A stretch of 64,000 nt of DNA from Caldilineaceae bacterium (GTDB lineage Bacteria; Chloroflexota; Anaerolineae; Caldilineales; Caldilineaceae): NCBI GenBank assembly GCA_022827195.1, contig JAJDTL010000036.1, forward strand, positions 38,829 through 102,828. The letters run 5' to 3'. The position numbers and the translations under genes are program-made. How positions within the stretch are numbered: the first letter of the stretch is position 1; each line of letters opens with the position of its first letter. The notes below the pieces were generated by a model that saw only the letters and a program-made list of their open reading frames with translations, searched no databases and had not been told where the DNA came from. Positions 1 through 9,035 of the stretch are shown here, one piece after another.

Positions 1-1
1 G

Positions 2-397
2 ATCGACATCAGCCTTATCGACGCAGAGCGGCCGGGGCCCCACTACACCTCGGACATGCTGCGGCTCTTTCGCGCGCGCGTCGGCGCCGGAGCGGAGCTC
101 TTCTTCCTGATGGGGCTGGATAGCCTGCGCGATCTGCCGACGTGGCACGAGCCGCTCTGGCTGGTGCAGAACTGCCGGCTGGTGGCCCTCCAACGGCACG
201 ATGTCGAAATCGACTGGTCGGCATTGGAAGCTGTTCTACCCGGCGTGCGGGAGCGGGTCGTCTTTCTCGAAATGCCGGAAGTGGAGATAGCCAGCAACGT
301 CCTGCGCGAGCGCGTTCGGGCGGGGCAGCCGATCCGCTATCAGGTCCCGCTCGCGGTGGAACGGTACATCAGTGAACACGGCTTGTACTGCGGCTAG
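2..397 (+). CDS. nadD: Nicotinate-nucleotide adenylyltransferase, 3' part (5' end outside window)
   Basis: This is the C-terminal 131 residues of a NadD-like enzyme, which adenylates nicotinate mononucleotide in NAD synthesis in the cytoplasm. Visible family features are [11 protein letters not shown] near the left edge, the [19 protein letters not shown] segment, and the closing [21 protein letters not shown] helix followed by a typical short tail. The frame is open to the first base, so the start and the N-terminal nucleotide-binding motif lie upstream of the window. It converges on the S41 protease-like gene with a gap of only 58 nt. The family assignment is firm, but the intact gene cannot be judged from here. 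Confidence 0.85.
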   Translation: MDISLIDAERPGPHYTSDMLRLFRARVGAGAELFFLMGLDSLRDLPTWHEPLWLVQNCRLVALQRHDVEIDWSALEAVLPGVRERVVFLEMPEVEIASNVLRERVRAGQPIRYQVPLAVERYISEHGLYCG

Positions 398-455
398 AAG
401 GGGCCTGGAGAGGAGAGGAAAAGGCCCGCGGAGTCTCGCAGCCCGCGCGCATGGC

Positions 456-1778
456 TCATTCGCTCTTGGTGTCGACGCGGAAGGGCAGTGGGTGCGTTTC
501 CGATTGGACAAGCCGCGATTCATTCAAGTTGACGCCCAGCTGCTCAAGCGCCTTGAGGAACTGTGTATCCTCCAACTCGGCCAGCTGGTCGGTCGTCATG
601 CTTCGGAGCATGTCGGCATTGGTCATCTTGATGGCGGCTGCTTGCTCGACTTCGATGTCCGGCTGGACACCTTGTCCCTTGATCAGATTGCCGTCGGGAG
701 TCATCCAGTTGGTGACGCCGAGAAGGATAGCGGAACCGTCGCTGAGATCGAACTGGTTGAGGACGGTGCCTGTGCCGAAGGTCGTTTCACCGATAAGGAC
801 GGCGCGATCGTTTTCCTTAAGCGCGCCGGCGGTGATTTCACCGGCGCTGGCCGTTCCTTCATTGATGAGAACGATCAACGGCATCTGCCTGGCGTAACCC
901 CAACCGCGCGAACGGTGGACAGTCTGATTGTCGTGGGCATCGGCCTCGATCAGAATCACATCCCCCTCGGGAAGGAAGTGGCTATTCGCCTCAATCGCCT
1001 GGTGAAGGAATCCACCGGGATTGTTGCGCAGGTCCAGAATAATGCCCTGGTAGGTATTGGCTTCGGTAATCTCGCGCAAGGCGGACTCGACCTCCTTGTC
1101 GACGCCGAATGTAAACTGGGAAATGGAGATGTACGCCAATTCCGTGTTGGGAATGCCGCTCCATGCGACGCTGGGGACTTCGATTCGGTCGCGAATTATC
1201 GAAACCGTTACCGGCTCTGCGACGTCGGGACGGCGGACGGTCAAAACGACCTCTGAATCTGCGGGCCCGCGCACGAGAAAGATAACCTGGTCAAGGGACT
1301 TTCCTTCGACCGATTCCCCATCGACTTCCAGGATGATGTCGCCGGCGAGGATTCCGGCGGACTCGGCGGGCGACCCGTTGATCGGGGCAACGATGGTGAC
1401 GTTCCCTTCCTCCATCGAAACGTAGGCGCCGATTCCTTCGAAAGAGCCCTGGAGGCTGGTTTGGTGGAGTTCGACGGCGTCCGGTGACAGGAAAGTCGTG
1501 TGTCCCTCATCTCCCAATGAGGCAAGCATTCCCTCTATGGCCCCGTAGGTCATGGCGGTAAAGTCGACGCGCTCGCGGTCGACGAAATGTGCCACGACGT
1601 AGTCCCATGCCTCCCAAAAGATGCCGAATTCGGCAGGGCGTTCGCCCGCGGCCTGCACCGAACGGATCGAGTAGCCGGACAGATTGCCGCCGACGAAGGC
1701 CAGGGCCATCAGCCATAAGATAAGGATCAACAGTGCAACGCGCCTAGCCAACGCGGTTCGGGGTACTCGTGTCATCAC
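456..1778 (-). CDS. S41 family (C-terminal processing) peptidase-like protein, atypical active site
   Basis: This 440-residue protein has an N-terminal membrane anchor (about residues 13-38), a PDZ domain (about 110-195, with GSFEGIGAYV and SPAESAGILAGDIIL) and an S41 protease core with DLRNNPGG and GTASAGEITAGAL. It is probably exported and anchored on the outer face of the membrane. The nucleophile is Ser311. At the position 25 residues downstream, where Prc/CtpA enzymes carry the catalytic lysine (FGKG), this protein reads FGTG with Thr336, followed by VL instead of VQ. The DNA confirms Thr. It may be a divergent subgroup with another general base or a non-catalytic scaffold. It is a single gene with no operon partners visible. 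Confidence 0.85.
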   Translation of the reverse strand: MMTRVPRTALARRVALLILILWLMALAFVGGNLSGYSIRSVQAAGERPAEFGIFWEAWDYVVAHFVDRERVDFTAMTYGAIEGMLASLGDEGHTTFLSPDAVELHQTSLQGSFEGIGAYVSMEEGNVTIVAPINGSPAESAGILAGDIILEVDGESVEGKSLDQVIFLVRGPADSEVVLTVRRPDVAEPVTVSIIRDRIEVPSVAWSGIPNTELAYISISQFTFGVDKEVESALREITEANTYQGIILDLRNNPGGFLHQAIEANSHFLPEGDVILIEADAHDNQTVHRSRGWGYARQMPLIVLINEGTASAGEITAGALKENDRAVLIGETTFGTGTVLNQFDLSDGSAILLGVTNWMTPDGNLIKGQGVQPDIEVEQAAAIKMTNADMLRSMTTDQLAELEDTQFLKALEQLGVNLNESRLVQSETHPLPFRVDTKSE

Positions 1779-2433
1779 AGGTCATCCCATCGCTGATGTC
1801 AGTGCCTCAAGCGCCCATCGATCCCAGGACCTGCTCGCCCAAATTCGAGAAGAGCCAGAAACGATGTTTCCTAGATTATCGGTTACGCGAGGGGATCTCG
1901 CAAGCGCAGGAAGTGGCTTTCGAACTACGTGGGAGAGGCTTTTCGCCTACGCGAAATCGACAATTTGATCTACGCGGGCCCTACGACGAGGAGGAGAAAG
2001 TGCGGAGCGATTCGGCCGCCGAGAGTCTCGCTATGCGAAGCCTGTTCAAGTTCACCCGCCGCATCGGATCTACGGACGGCTAGTGCTTGCGGCAGACGGC
2101 AATGCCCTGACAGGCGACAAGCTCCAAGGGTGCCGGGACTGATGGCGCCGACCAGAGCCTCTTCCAAAAGAAAACTGTCCGCAACCTGGATTGAATGTGC
2201 CAATCCGGGTTGCGGACAGTTCATCATCTTACAGCACTGAAATTGACTCGTTCAGCGAGTGCGAGTGGGCCCATTGCTCAGGCCTGACGCCGCCTGTCTC
2301 GCGTGCAACTGAGACGGCGGCGGATGCGGTCCGGCTTGAGACGACGGCTCTCAAGGTCGGTCGGCTACTCGGCCGGCCGCATTCCCTGGCAGTTGACGAA
2401 CGTTGGCCCGGTGCTCGCCTATACTCCCCAGCG
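1779..2433. other. Intergenic region, no gene recognised
   Basis: These 655 bases lie between the S41-like gene and the lipoprotein gene, both on the minus strand. Short open frames exist but have no start context or recognisable motif. The region holds the terminator at 2173-2221 and a second imperfect hairpin (2289-2300 with 2311-2321, loop of 10) without a U-tract. I see nothing else. Confidence 0.5.
2162..2221 (-). terminator. Rho-independent terminator of the lipoprotein gene
   Basis: Arms 2173-2193 and 2201-2221 form a 21-bp stem with one mismatch and a 7-nt loop. Read on the minus strand the stem is followed by TTCTTTT, so it should end transcripts coming from the lipoprotein gene about 210 nt upstream. 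Confidence 0.8.
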
Positions 2434-2979
2434 CTACTGCATGCTGAGCATCAGGCTGCCGGAATCCTGCGAGATGTTGACATCGAATGGCAGCATCGGG
2501 ATATTGGCGGCCAGCACAGCGTTGATCTGGGCGTTGACCGGGCCCAGCATGGCGCCGCCAACCGCGAACGGGCCGGCACCGGCCTGCTGCAGGTCGACCA
2601 TCAGGTGACCGTCACTGAACATCAGGTTGCCAACCAGGTCCATCGAATTGCCCACCATCGGCATGCTGACGCCGTCCTTGAGGGTGACGCGGAAGTGCAG
2701 CGCGTCCGGCTCCACCCAAACCATGACCGTGTCGATCGGCTGATTCGGTCCGCTGTTGGCTTCGAGACCCTTGGTCAGGAAACTGCTGAACTCAGACTCG
2801 CTCAGCGTCACCGAAAAAGTCGCAAGGGCACCCATCAGGGCATTCTGCGCGGTAAGGGCCGCTTCGGTCGAGATCTCGATATCCCGATCGGGCGGCTGAA
2901 CCGCCGCAGTACACGCGCTAAGCACTACCAGCACCACGGACAGTACAACGAGCGTGAGGAGTGGGGTTCGTTTGTTCAT
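2434..2979 (-). CDS. Putative lipoprotein of unknown function
   Basis: This 181-residue protein starts with a type II signal peptide: MNKR, a hydrophobic stretch, then the lipobox LSAC with Cys23. The mature part has no motif I recognise. It is a small, probably beta-rich domain with NSMDLVGNLMFSDGHLMVDLQQAG in its middle. It is likely anchored on the outer face of the cytoplasmic membrane. A clear terminator lies downstream and GGAG upstream of the ATG (CTCAAGGAGCGACAGAACC), so it appears to be transcribed alone. Function unknown. Confidence 0.7.
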   Translation of the reverse strand: MNKRTPLLTLVVLSVVLVVLSACTAAVQPPDRDIEISTEAALTAQNALMGALATFSVTLSESEFSSFLTKGLEANSGPNQPIDTVMVWVEPDALHFRVTLKDGVSMPMVGNSMDLVGNLMFSDGHLMVDLQQAGAGPFAVGGAMLGPVNAQINAVLAANIPMLPFDVNISQDSGSLMLSMQ

Positions 2980-3561
2980 GGTTCTGTCGCTCCTTGAGAG
3001 AATTGGGTTAAGGGAACGGTACTCTTGATCTCATCACAAATTGATTGAGAAACAATTAAATGATGACCTTAGCTGTATCGTCGCACAAGAAGATTTCTTA
3101 TGCAAGTCCGCGAAATGGGCACGACTCCATCGGATTTGGCTGTCCAACGAACGAATCCGAGGTTCCGATTCCTGTTCGCGGCAACATCTTCTCATAAGTA
3201 CGGATATAGCACAAGTCCGATAATAGCAAGGGCGCGGTCCCTATCGGGGGCGATATTCTGACAAACGTCCGGGCAGCTTTGCGGGCTGTGTCGACTCGAC
3301 CATCTCTTTGATGACCGTTTGCGCTCCACCGGGTTTGGGAGCCAAATTTTGGCCTGGGTGGGCGCCGAGTGCCCACATAATACACGGGGCGGGGAAGGCT
3401 GTCAAGCCCGAAAAATACACTGCCTATCCCTTTTCAGTCTGCTTTCAGGCTGGGTCCGGACCCATTGGTGGAATGGGCAAGGCATGTCGAGCTCGCAGCC
3501 GCGGCGGTTGCCGGATCGAGGTCAGCCTGTGCGCCAAGGAGATGCCGGGCTCTGCCGTGCA
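2980..3561. other. Intergenic region, no gene recognised
   Basis: This 582-base stretch separates the lipoprotein start from the ferritin stop. It is locally AT-rich near 3030-3080, as expected for the lipoprotein promoter, but I could not find a convincing -35/-10 pair. Small open frames here have no credible start or motif. Confidence 0.45.
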
Positions 3562-4071
3562 TCATTCTTCTGTTTCATCGAGCACGTCTACGCCCGCGAG
3601 CTCCCTGTCCAGCAGGTAAAGCCCTGGTTTGAAGTCGCCGATCAGGCGAAGTTTCTGCACGAGGTCGTCGACCAGCTCCTCTTCCTCAACCTGTTCATCG
3701 ACAAACCACTGCAGGAAGCTGTCGGTGGCATAGTCGCCTTCGAGGCGCGCCAGCTTGACGATGCGATCTATCGACTCGGTAACTTTCTGCTCCTGTTTGA
3801 GCGTGCCCTCCATCACCGCCTGGGGCGAGCCGAAATCGTGTTCGGGCGCGGGTACGAGATAGAGCTCGACGCGGCCGCGACGGCTGTGGATGTAACGGTA
3901 GATCTTCATGGCGTGCGCCATCTCTTCTTCGGCATGGTTGAAAATCCATTGGGAAAAGCCTTTGAGTCCCATGCCTTCAAAATAGTCGGCCGCGGCCAGA
4001 TAGGTATAGTGTGCCTGCAGCTCCATGTTGATCTGTTCATTCAGCGCGGTCTGGACTTTGTCGACAAACAT
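3562..4071 (-). CDS. ftnA: Ferritin
   Basis: This 169-residue protein is a non-heme ferritin that oxidises and stores iron in the cytoplasmic 24-mer shell. The ferroxidase ligands match the bacterial FtnA pattern: Glu17 (in INMEL), Glu50 and His53 (in AEEEMAHAM), Glu94, and Glu127/Glu130. The start at 4071 is chosen because GGAAAGGAA stands 9-15 nt upstream and the protein then begins in the standard place (MFVDKVQTALNEQ). A longer frame to 4203 has no such support. The gene sits near the FTR1/EfeO-like iron uptake genes, which fits an iron-handling neighbourhood. Confidence 0.93.
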   Translation of the reverse strand: MFVDKVQTALNEQINMELQAHYTYLAAADYFEGMGLKGFSQWIFNHAEEEMAHAMKIYRYIHSRRGRVELYLVPAPEHDFGSPQAVMEGTLKQEQKVTESIDRIVKLARLEGDYATDSFLQWFVDEQVEEEELVDDLVQKLRLIGDFKPGLYLLDRELAGVDVLDETEE

Positions 4072-4154
4072 GTCTCGTGTTCCTTTCCGTTTTGACGCTT
4101 GTGCGCGGTCGGGAAGATTATAGCGTTTAGACCTGGAATACCCGGCCGCGAATG

Positions 4155-5135
4155 TCAGGGCATTGCCGGCAACTCTTCGATGCGCGATTCGGTCATGCTG
4201 CAATCACCGGGATACTCAATTTCAATGGTGATATGTGTGAGGCGGAGCCCGCCGAGCGTTTCGCGGGCCCGCTGCTTGATCTCCCGGATCTGGGCCTCAT
4301 CCGCTGACTCATCGACGACAAGGTGCGTGGAAAGCACATGATGGTTGCCGTCGAGTGACCAGAGATGTGTATGGTGACAGTCTTCGACCAGGCGAATCTC
4401 GCGCAGGCGCTGGGCCAGCTGCGACATATCGACACCTTCGGGCGCCGCCTGCAGGAAGAGTTCCGCGGTCCGTTTCAGATTGCCCAGAACGTTGTAAAGA
4501 ATGTACAGGGTGATAAGCAGCGAGAGAATCGAGTCCAGTATGTAGAGATCGATGAAGAGCAGCGTGATGCCAACGATTAGTACTGCGACCCAGCCGAGCA
4601 CGTCCTCAAGCAGGTGCCACATAGCGACTTTGGCGTTCATTGTAGCGCCCCCCTGCAGCCGCCAGACCGCGACGCCATTGACGGCGATGCCTCCCAGGGC
4701 CAAGAGGATCATTCCAGGAGCGCTGGTGGCTTCGGGGGCGAGGAGGCGCGGAACCACTTCGGAAAGTACGAACAGCCCGCCGCCAATTAGTACGACAGCG
4801 TTGATGAAGGCGGCGAGCAGCGAAAGGCGGCCGTAACCGTAGGAATAGCGGGCCGACGACTTCTTGACGGCCTGCTTTTCCAGGGCCCAGGCCATGCCCA
4901 GCGCGATCGAGTCGCCGAGGTCGTGCAAGGCGTCGGCCATGATTGCGGCGCTGTTTGTCAGGAAGGCGCCTATGATCTCGACAACGGTGAAGCAGAGGTT
5001 GAGTAAGAAGACTGTGCGCAGTTTGGCTGAGTCGCCGATATGGTGGTGTTGGTGCAGGCCATGACCGTGATGATGGCCATGATCGTGGCCATGCGCATGG
5101 CCATGCCGGTGTAAGTGGCTGTGCTCGAGCCCCAT
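4155..5135 (-). CDS. Cation diffusion facilitator family metal exporter
   Basis: This 326-residue CDF transporter probably exports Zn2+, Co2+ or Cd2+ in exchange for protons across the inner membrane. A His-rich metal-binding tail fills residues about 5-32. Six transmembrane helices follow. The transport-site motifs are present in TM2 (ADALHDLGDS) and TM5 (WHLLEDVLGW), each HxxxD. The C-terminal ferredoxin-like cytoplasmic domain contains HTHLWSLDGNHHVLSTHL. The ATG at 5135 is preceded by AGAGGGA, so upstream in-frame starts are less likely. It is 83 nt upstream of the ferritin gene on the same strand. The specific metal cannot be read from the sequence. Confidence 0.9.
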   Translation of the reverse strand: MGLEHSHLHRHGHAHGHDHGHHHGHGLHQHHHIGDSAKLRTVFLLNLCFTVVEIIGAFLTNSAAIMADALHDLGDSIALGMAWALEKQAVKKSSARYSYGYGRLSLLAAFINAVVLIGGGLFVLSEVVPRLLAPEATSAPGMILLALGGIAVNGVAVWRLQGGATMNAKVAMWHLLEDVLGWVAVLIVGITLLFIDLYILDSILSLLITLYILYNVLGNLKRTAELFLQAAPEGVDMSQLAQRLREIRLVEDCHHTHLWSLDGNHHVLSTHLVVDESADEAQIREIKQRARETLGGLRLTHITIEIEYPGDCSMTESRIEELPAMP

Positions 5136-5461
5136 CCAATTCCCTCTCTTCAACAACATCGCGCGCGGCATCGCTGGTGCAGCTTCCGACTGCGCCCTAT
5201 CTTGCACCAGCGACGCCGAATTGACCAAACGCGCTCGGTGCCCCGGCCGGCCATTTCTGAACCGGGGTGGCAGGAGGCCGCTCAGGGCCAAAACTGCCCC
5301 GACTTCGTCAAATATATGCCTAGCGAAAACAAATGGACCGAACGAGATAGGCGGTCAGCCGTGAGGCCATGACGGCAAGTTCGGGCCTGTAGCGCTAAAT
5401 GCCATGAGGCGACAGCTGCAAAACCTATAATCGACTTTCCCATGGTGAATCTGCCGCTCTG
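5136..5461. other. Intergenic region, no gene recognised
   Basis: This 326-base stretch lies between the CDF exporter start and the next minus-strand stop. It should contain the exporter promoter, but no consensus -35/-10 pair is obvious. Nothing else is seen. Confidence 0.4.
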
Positions 5462-5956
5462 TCATGACCGCGCCGCGCCAGGCGCGTTCGAGGCGACTCT
5501 TGCCAACATCGCCTCGTGCTCTTCAAGCTGAATATGGGCCAGATAGAGGAGGGCCACCAGCTTAACTACCTCCAGACCAACATAGATCGAGTGAAATGAT
5601 CGCACTGAAGGCTCGGACCCTTCGATAATCGCAATCGTGCGAGCATCCATCACCGTATAGAGCAGGGCGGTCTGTGTCGCCAGAAGGGTGACTATCAGAG
5701 CAGTGCTCAAACGCGCCCTAAGCGACAACTCGCCCAGCAACGTTATCGTCAAGATCAAAAATGAGAAACCAATCTCGATCCCGTTGAAGGTGTGAAAGTG
5801 GAGATAGGCGATTTCCATGGCGACCGGCAATGTGAGGGAAGGCGCCAGAAACTTGAGCGGCGTCGCCAGGAAGCTGATTGCGAAAATGAAACCGGCCCAG
5901 AGCAGCGTGAAGACAAAGATCCGTTTGCGTAAGCAACTCAGCAGTGATGACAACAC
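5462..5956 (-). CDS. Four-helix integral membrane protein of unknown function
   Basis: This 164-residue protein has four predicted membrane helices (roughly residues 11-34, 53-72, 80-98 and 122-140). There are conserved-looking FLATPLKFLAPSLTL and HFHTFNGIEI segments between helices 1 and 2. The start is a GTG with only weak Shine-Dalgarno support. The overall shape recalls small bacterial DUF-type membrane proteins, but I cannot name a family. There is no operon partner within 80 nt. Confidence 0.55.
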   Translation of the reverse strand: MLSSLLSCLRKRIFVFTLLWAGFIFAISFLATPLKFLAPSLTLPVAMEIAYLHFHTFNGIEIGFSFLILTITLLGELSLRARLSTALIVTLLATQTALLYTVMDARTIAIIEGSEPSVRSFHSIYVGLEVVKLVALLYLAHIQLEEHEAMLARVASNAPGAARS

Positions 5957-6038
5957 GCATTCGTCCGTCTGTACGATCCTGTTACATCCAGGGAGGGGTG
6001 AGCGATGCCGGCGTTAGGGGAGGATCGTCAGGGGAGCG

Positions 6039-6407
6039 TCAGTTGAGAACGGGGGGAACCGGATTGTGCCGCGCTAGTTGGAGGAGTGGATTGGTCTCTT
6101 CGATGCCAGCAAGATTCAGTTTGGGCAGGACGCCGTCAACCATTTCAACCAAAAGGAGAAAGTCCTGCGCAGGCAGAATGATAGACATTTTGCCGACATT
6201 CAGGCGGCAGTGGCTCTGGCCGATCGGTTCGCCTCTTTCCTGCAAGACTGAGCGCGTGCGCAGCATGTGGGCGGCAAGACGATTGAACGCCTCTCCCGGA
6301 AGGTGCAATCCAACCCCGTCCCAAATCAGATGGACGGTGCCATGTTCGCACTGACTCACGTATTGCTGGGGGCTGCGTTCTGCCAGGATGACAATATGTT
6401 GGCACAT
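6039..6407 (-). CDS. Small conserved hypothetical protein (Cys/His-containing)
   Basis: This 122-residue soluble protein begins MCQHIVILAERSPQQYVSQCEHG. The start at 6407 is favoured by AGGAGAA 8 nt upstream. The CEHGTVHLIWDG element looks like a small domain seen in uncharacterised proteins from other phyla ("CEHGTIHL-W"), but I do not know a function. It lies 74 nt downstream of the FTR1 gene on the same strand, so it could be the last gene of the iron-uptake transcript. Confidence 0.6.
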   Translation of the reverse strand: MCQHIVILAERSPQQYVSQCEHGTVHLIWDGVGLHLPGEAFNRLAAHMLRTRSVLQERGEPIGQSHCRLNVGKMSIILPAQDFLLLVEMVDGVLPKLNLAGIEETNPLLQLARHNPVPPVLN

Positions 6408-6481
6408 CGTTTCATTTCTCCTGTATGTCAATCGACTCGGCAATTGTCACAGAAAGTTGGCGATTGCGGTGACTCCGCCGC

Positions 6482-8968
6482 TTACGAACTCTCCACAAAC
6501 TGTTCGGAAAGAGCTTGCCCGTTTTGGTCGCTTCTGCTGCGTGTCCGCTGCTTTTGCTGATACTCGGCTATGTAGTAGCTGCCTATGACGAAGGCGGCCG
6601 CCGCGCCCTGACCACAGATGGTCTCCCAGGTCGGAAAGACGCCGAGCCAGAGGCCCATCCAATAAGGGAGGCTGAGCGACCCGACCGGGGAAATCGGCAG
6701 CCAGCCAACGGCCTGCATCGTGTGAATGGTGTTGCCTGTCATTACCAGCAGAACACCGCCGATCAGAATCCCGGTAATGACCAGCATTCGCTTGTAGGGC
6801 AGCCTGGTCTGAAGATGGAAGGTGAAGAATCCGACGACAGCCGTGCCCGCCAGGCCCAGGGCCACACCTTGCATCACGACGGCCGGCCCGGCGTCGAGCA
6901 CGAGCGCCTGCAAAAAGAGTACTGTCTCGAACCCTTCACGGTAGACGCTGGTGAAGCCAAGGGCGATGAATCCCAATGCCTGCGCCGAGATCAGACTTTC
7001 GGCCGCACCGCCCAGGAGAACCTTCTTGCGCTGGTGAAAACCGGCTATCCAATCCTTCCAATACACGCGGTGGAAGAACCAGTTGGTTATCAGAAGCAGT
7101 ACGCCGACGGCAATCAGGCCCACGACGGCTTCGAGGCGCTCGCCGAAACCGCTGAATGCCAGCATAAGACGCTGGGCGATCCACCAGGTGGCCGCGGTAG
7201 CGATAAGCGCCATCAGAACGCCGATCACCATCGAACGCCGAAAGGCTGCATAGGCACCGACCATGCTGGCGAGAAGAGCGGCGAGAATGACGATCGCCTC
7301 AAGCCCCTCGCGGAAGACAATTACGGCGGAATTGGTTATGATGGCCATTGGCGCGGCGCCGCTTCCAAGCACCGTCTGCGCTTCGGCCAGCCCGGCATCG
7401 AGCTGATCCCGGACTGCGGCCACCTCGGCCGGCGTACGGCGCTGTGCCACGGCCAGCGAAAGCCCCGGCTGTCCCTGGTAGCCGTGCCAGAATAGGCCGT
7501 CGAGGCGGGCAACCAGGTCCGGTGAGAAGGCCATCAGGCGCAGTTCGGGTCCGGCGTCGAAAAGAGCATAGGCCTGGATGCGGCTGCTTTCGGCCAGCTC
7601 GTACTCCCCGCGCGCGACCTGCTGCTCCATCTCGTTCAGCAGCGTCTCCACCACGTTGAAGATTCCTTCGCCGCTGGTGTCATGTACCGCGTCTCCCAGC
7701 GTCTGCTCGGTCAACATCAGGGCCTCTTCGACCATGGAGCGGACCGCCTGCCTCTCGCCGAGCGCGTCCATCGTTACCTTCATCTCCTGGAGCAGGCTGA
7801 CAAGACGTCCTGCGGCAACGGGGTCGGCGGCAGAGATTCGGGGGTGGAGTTCGGCGAAAAAGACCTCGGCCTGGTCGCGGAATGTGAGGGCCTCTCGGTA
7901 CTCGGTGTCTATCGTAATCTGCCCGTTGCGCACGCCGTCGCGGTACTCTATATAGACAAGGTCGATGAAGAGATAGAGCAGCTGGCTGCGGCGGGCGAAC
8001 TCTTCTGGGGAAAGTTCTACCGGCTGGTAGGCGGAAAGCATTCCGCGCAGCTCGGAAACCGCATCGAAAATGTCGTCCAGCTGACTGGACAGCACGACAT
8101 GATCAAGATCGGCCAGGGCTGTTTCGACGACCTGGGCTGCGGGCTCCCCCTCTTTGGAAACAAAATCAGGGCGCAGGATGGCAAAGTATCCCCGCAGCTG
8201 GCCCGTCCACTCGCCCGCGCGCGTGCGGTAGCCTTTGCGGGCGGCCTCTTCAAGCTTGTTCAATGCCTCGCGCAGGCGGAAGAAGTAAGTGTCGCGCAGG
8301 TCGTCGCCGACAACTGCAATCGTTGTCGCCTGGTTGGTTTGGCCGCCGCGAAAGGAGATTACGGTCTGGCGCGCCAGGTCGTGGATCATGTTTACCTTGG
8401 TGGCGCGTCGGAATTCGCGCAGGCGGAGCCAGTCGGCCGCGCGCGCGCCGTCTCCGGCCTCCAGGGCGCCGAGCGCAGCGATGGAGGCCCCCCAGAGCAG
8501 CCCTGTCCCGACGCGGCCGCGTGCCGAGGAAAGCGCGGCGCCGTCACCGGACTCAACAGCTTGCAACGCGCCGGCCAGCGCCTCCCTGACCAATGTGTCG
8601 GCGGCCGGTGCAGCCGCGACCAGGAGCGCTCCCAGGCCGGCAGCGTAGTTCTCGGTTGCGGTCTCGATGTGGGAAACGGCCTCGGCGGCCAGTTCAGCCC
8701 GCTCAGATTGCGGGGCGCGCTCGGCCGAAAAGAGCGCTCGTTGGGCCTCAAAGGTCAAGCTGCGCAGATCCTCGGCCAGCTGCCACAAGGGAAGCTGCTC
8801 TGTATCTTGCAAGGGAGCAGAGGGTGCGGGGGACAGTTCGCTCTCCTGCGGCGACTGCGCGCCTGCCGTTAGCGGAGCCAGGGTTGCGGCGAAAACGAGC
8901 GTAAGTGCTACGAGGCACAGAGCGCCGCTGCGCTTCAGATTGCCTGTCCTCTCCACAAGGCTGTTCAC
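6482..8968 (-). CDS. FTR1-family iron permease with long extracytoplasmic N-terminal domain
   Basis: This 828-residue protein carries a signal peptide (about residues 12-36). A large, helix-rich extracytoplasmic region of about 500 residues follows, then a seven-helix FTR1/EfeU permease domain. The two diagnostic iron-binding motifs are REGLE (553-557) and REGFE (677-681). In the family they move iron across the membrane after oxidation or delivery by a partner protein. The GTG start at 8968 is chosen because AGAGGAC stands just upstream. The next gene upstream in the transcript, an EfeO-like lipoprotein, is 67 nt away and is the probable partner. There is no EfeB peroxidase gene in the window. 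Confidence 0.88.
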   Translation of the reverse strand: MNSLVERTGNLKRSGALCLVALTLVFAATLAPLTAGAQSPQESELSPAPSAPLQDTEQLPLWQLAEDLRSLTFEAQRALFSAERAPQSERAELAAEAVSHIETATENYAAGLGALLVAAAPAADTLVREALAGALQAVESGDGAALSSARGRVGTGLLWGASIAALGALEAGDGARAADWLRLREFRRATKVNMIHDLARQTVISFRGGQTNQATTIAVVGDDLRDTYFFRLREALNKLEEAARKGYRTRAGEWTGQLRGYFAILRPDFVSKEGEPAAQVVETALADLDHVVLSSQLDDIFDAVSELRGMLSAYQPVELSPEEFARRSQLLYLFIDLVYIEYRDGVRNGQITIDTEYREALTFRDQAEVFFAELHPRISAADPVAAGRLVSLLQEMKVTMDALGERQAVRSMVEEALMLTEQTLGDAVHDTSGEGIFNVVETLLNEMEQQVARGEYELAESSRIQAYALFDAGPELRLMAFSPDLVARLDGLFWHGYQGQPGLSLAVAQRRTPAEVAAVRDQLDAGLAEAQTVLGSGAAPMAIITNSAVIVFREGLEAIVILAALLASMVGAYAAFRRSMVIGVLMALIATAATWWIAQRLMLAFSGFGERLEAVVGLIAVGVLLLITNWFFHRVYWKDWIAGFHQRKKVLLGGAAESLISAQALGFIALGFTSVYREGFETVLFLQALVLDAGPAVVMQGVALGLAGTAVVGFFTFHLQTRLPYKRMLVITGILIGGVLLVMTGNTIHTMQAVGWLPISPVGSLSLPYWMGLWLGVFPTWETICGQGAAAAFVIGSYYIAEYQQKQRTRSRSDQNGQALSEQFVESS

Positions 8969-9035
8969 TGCCGGGTCCTCTCTGGCAAGATTCACGAAAA
9001 GTGGCCGGCGCTCTGACGAGCGCCGGCCGGTCCTG

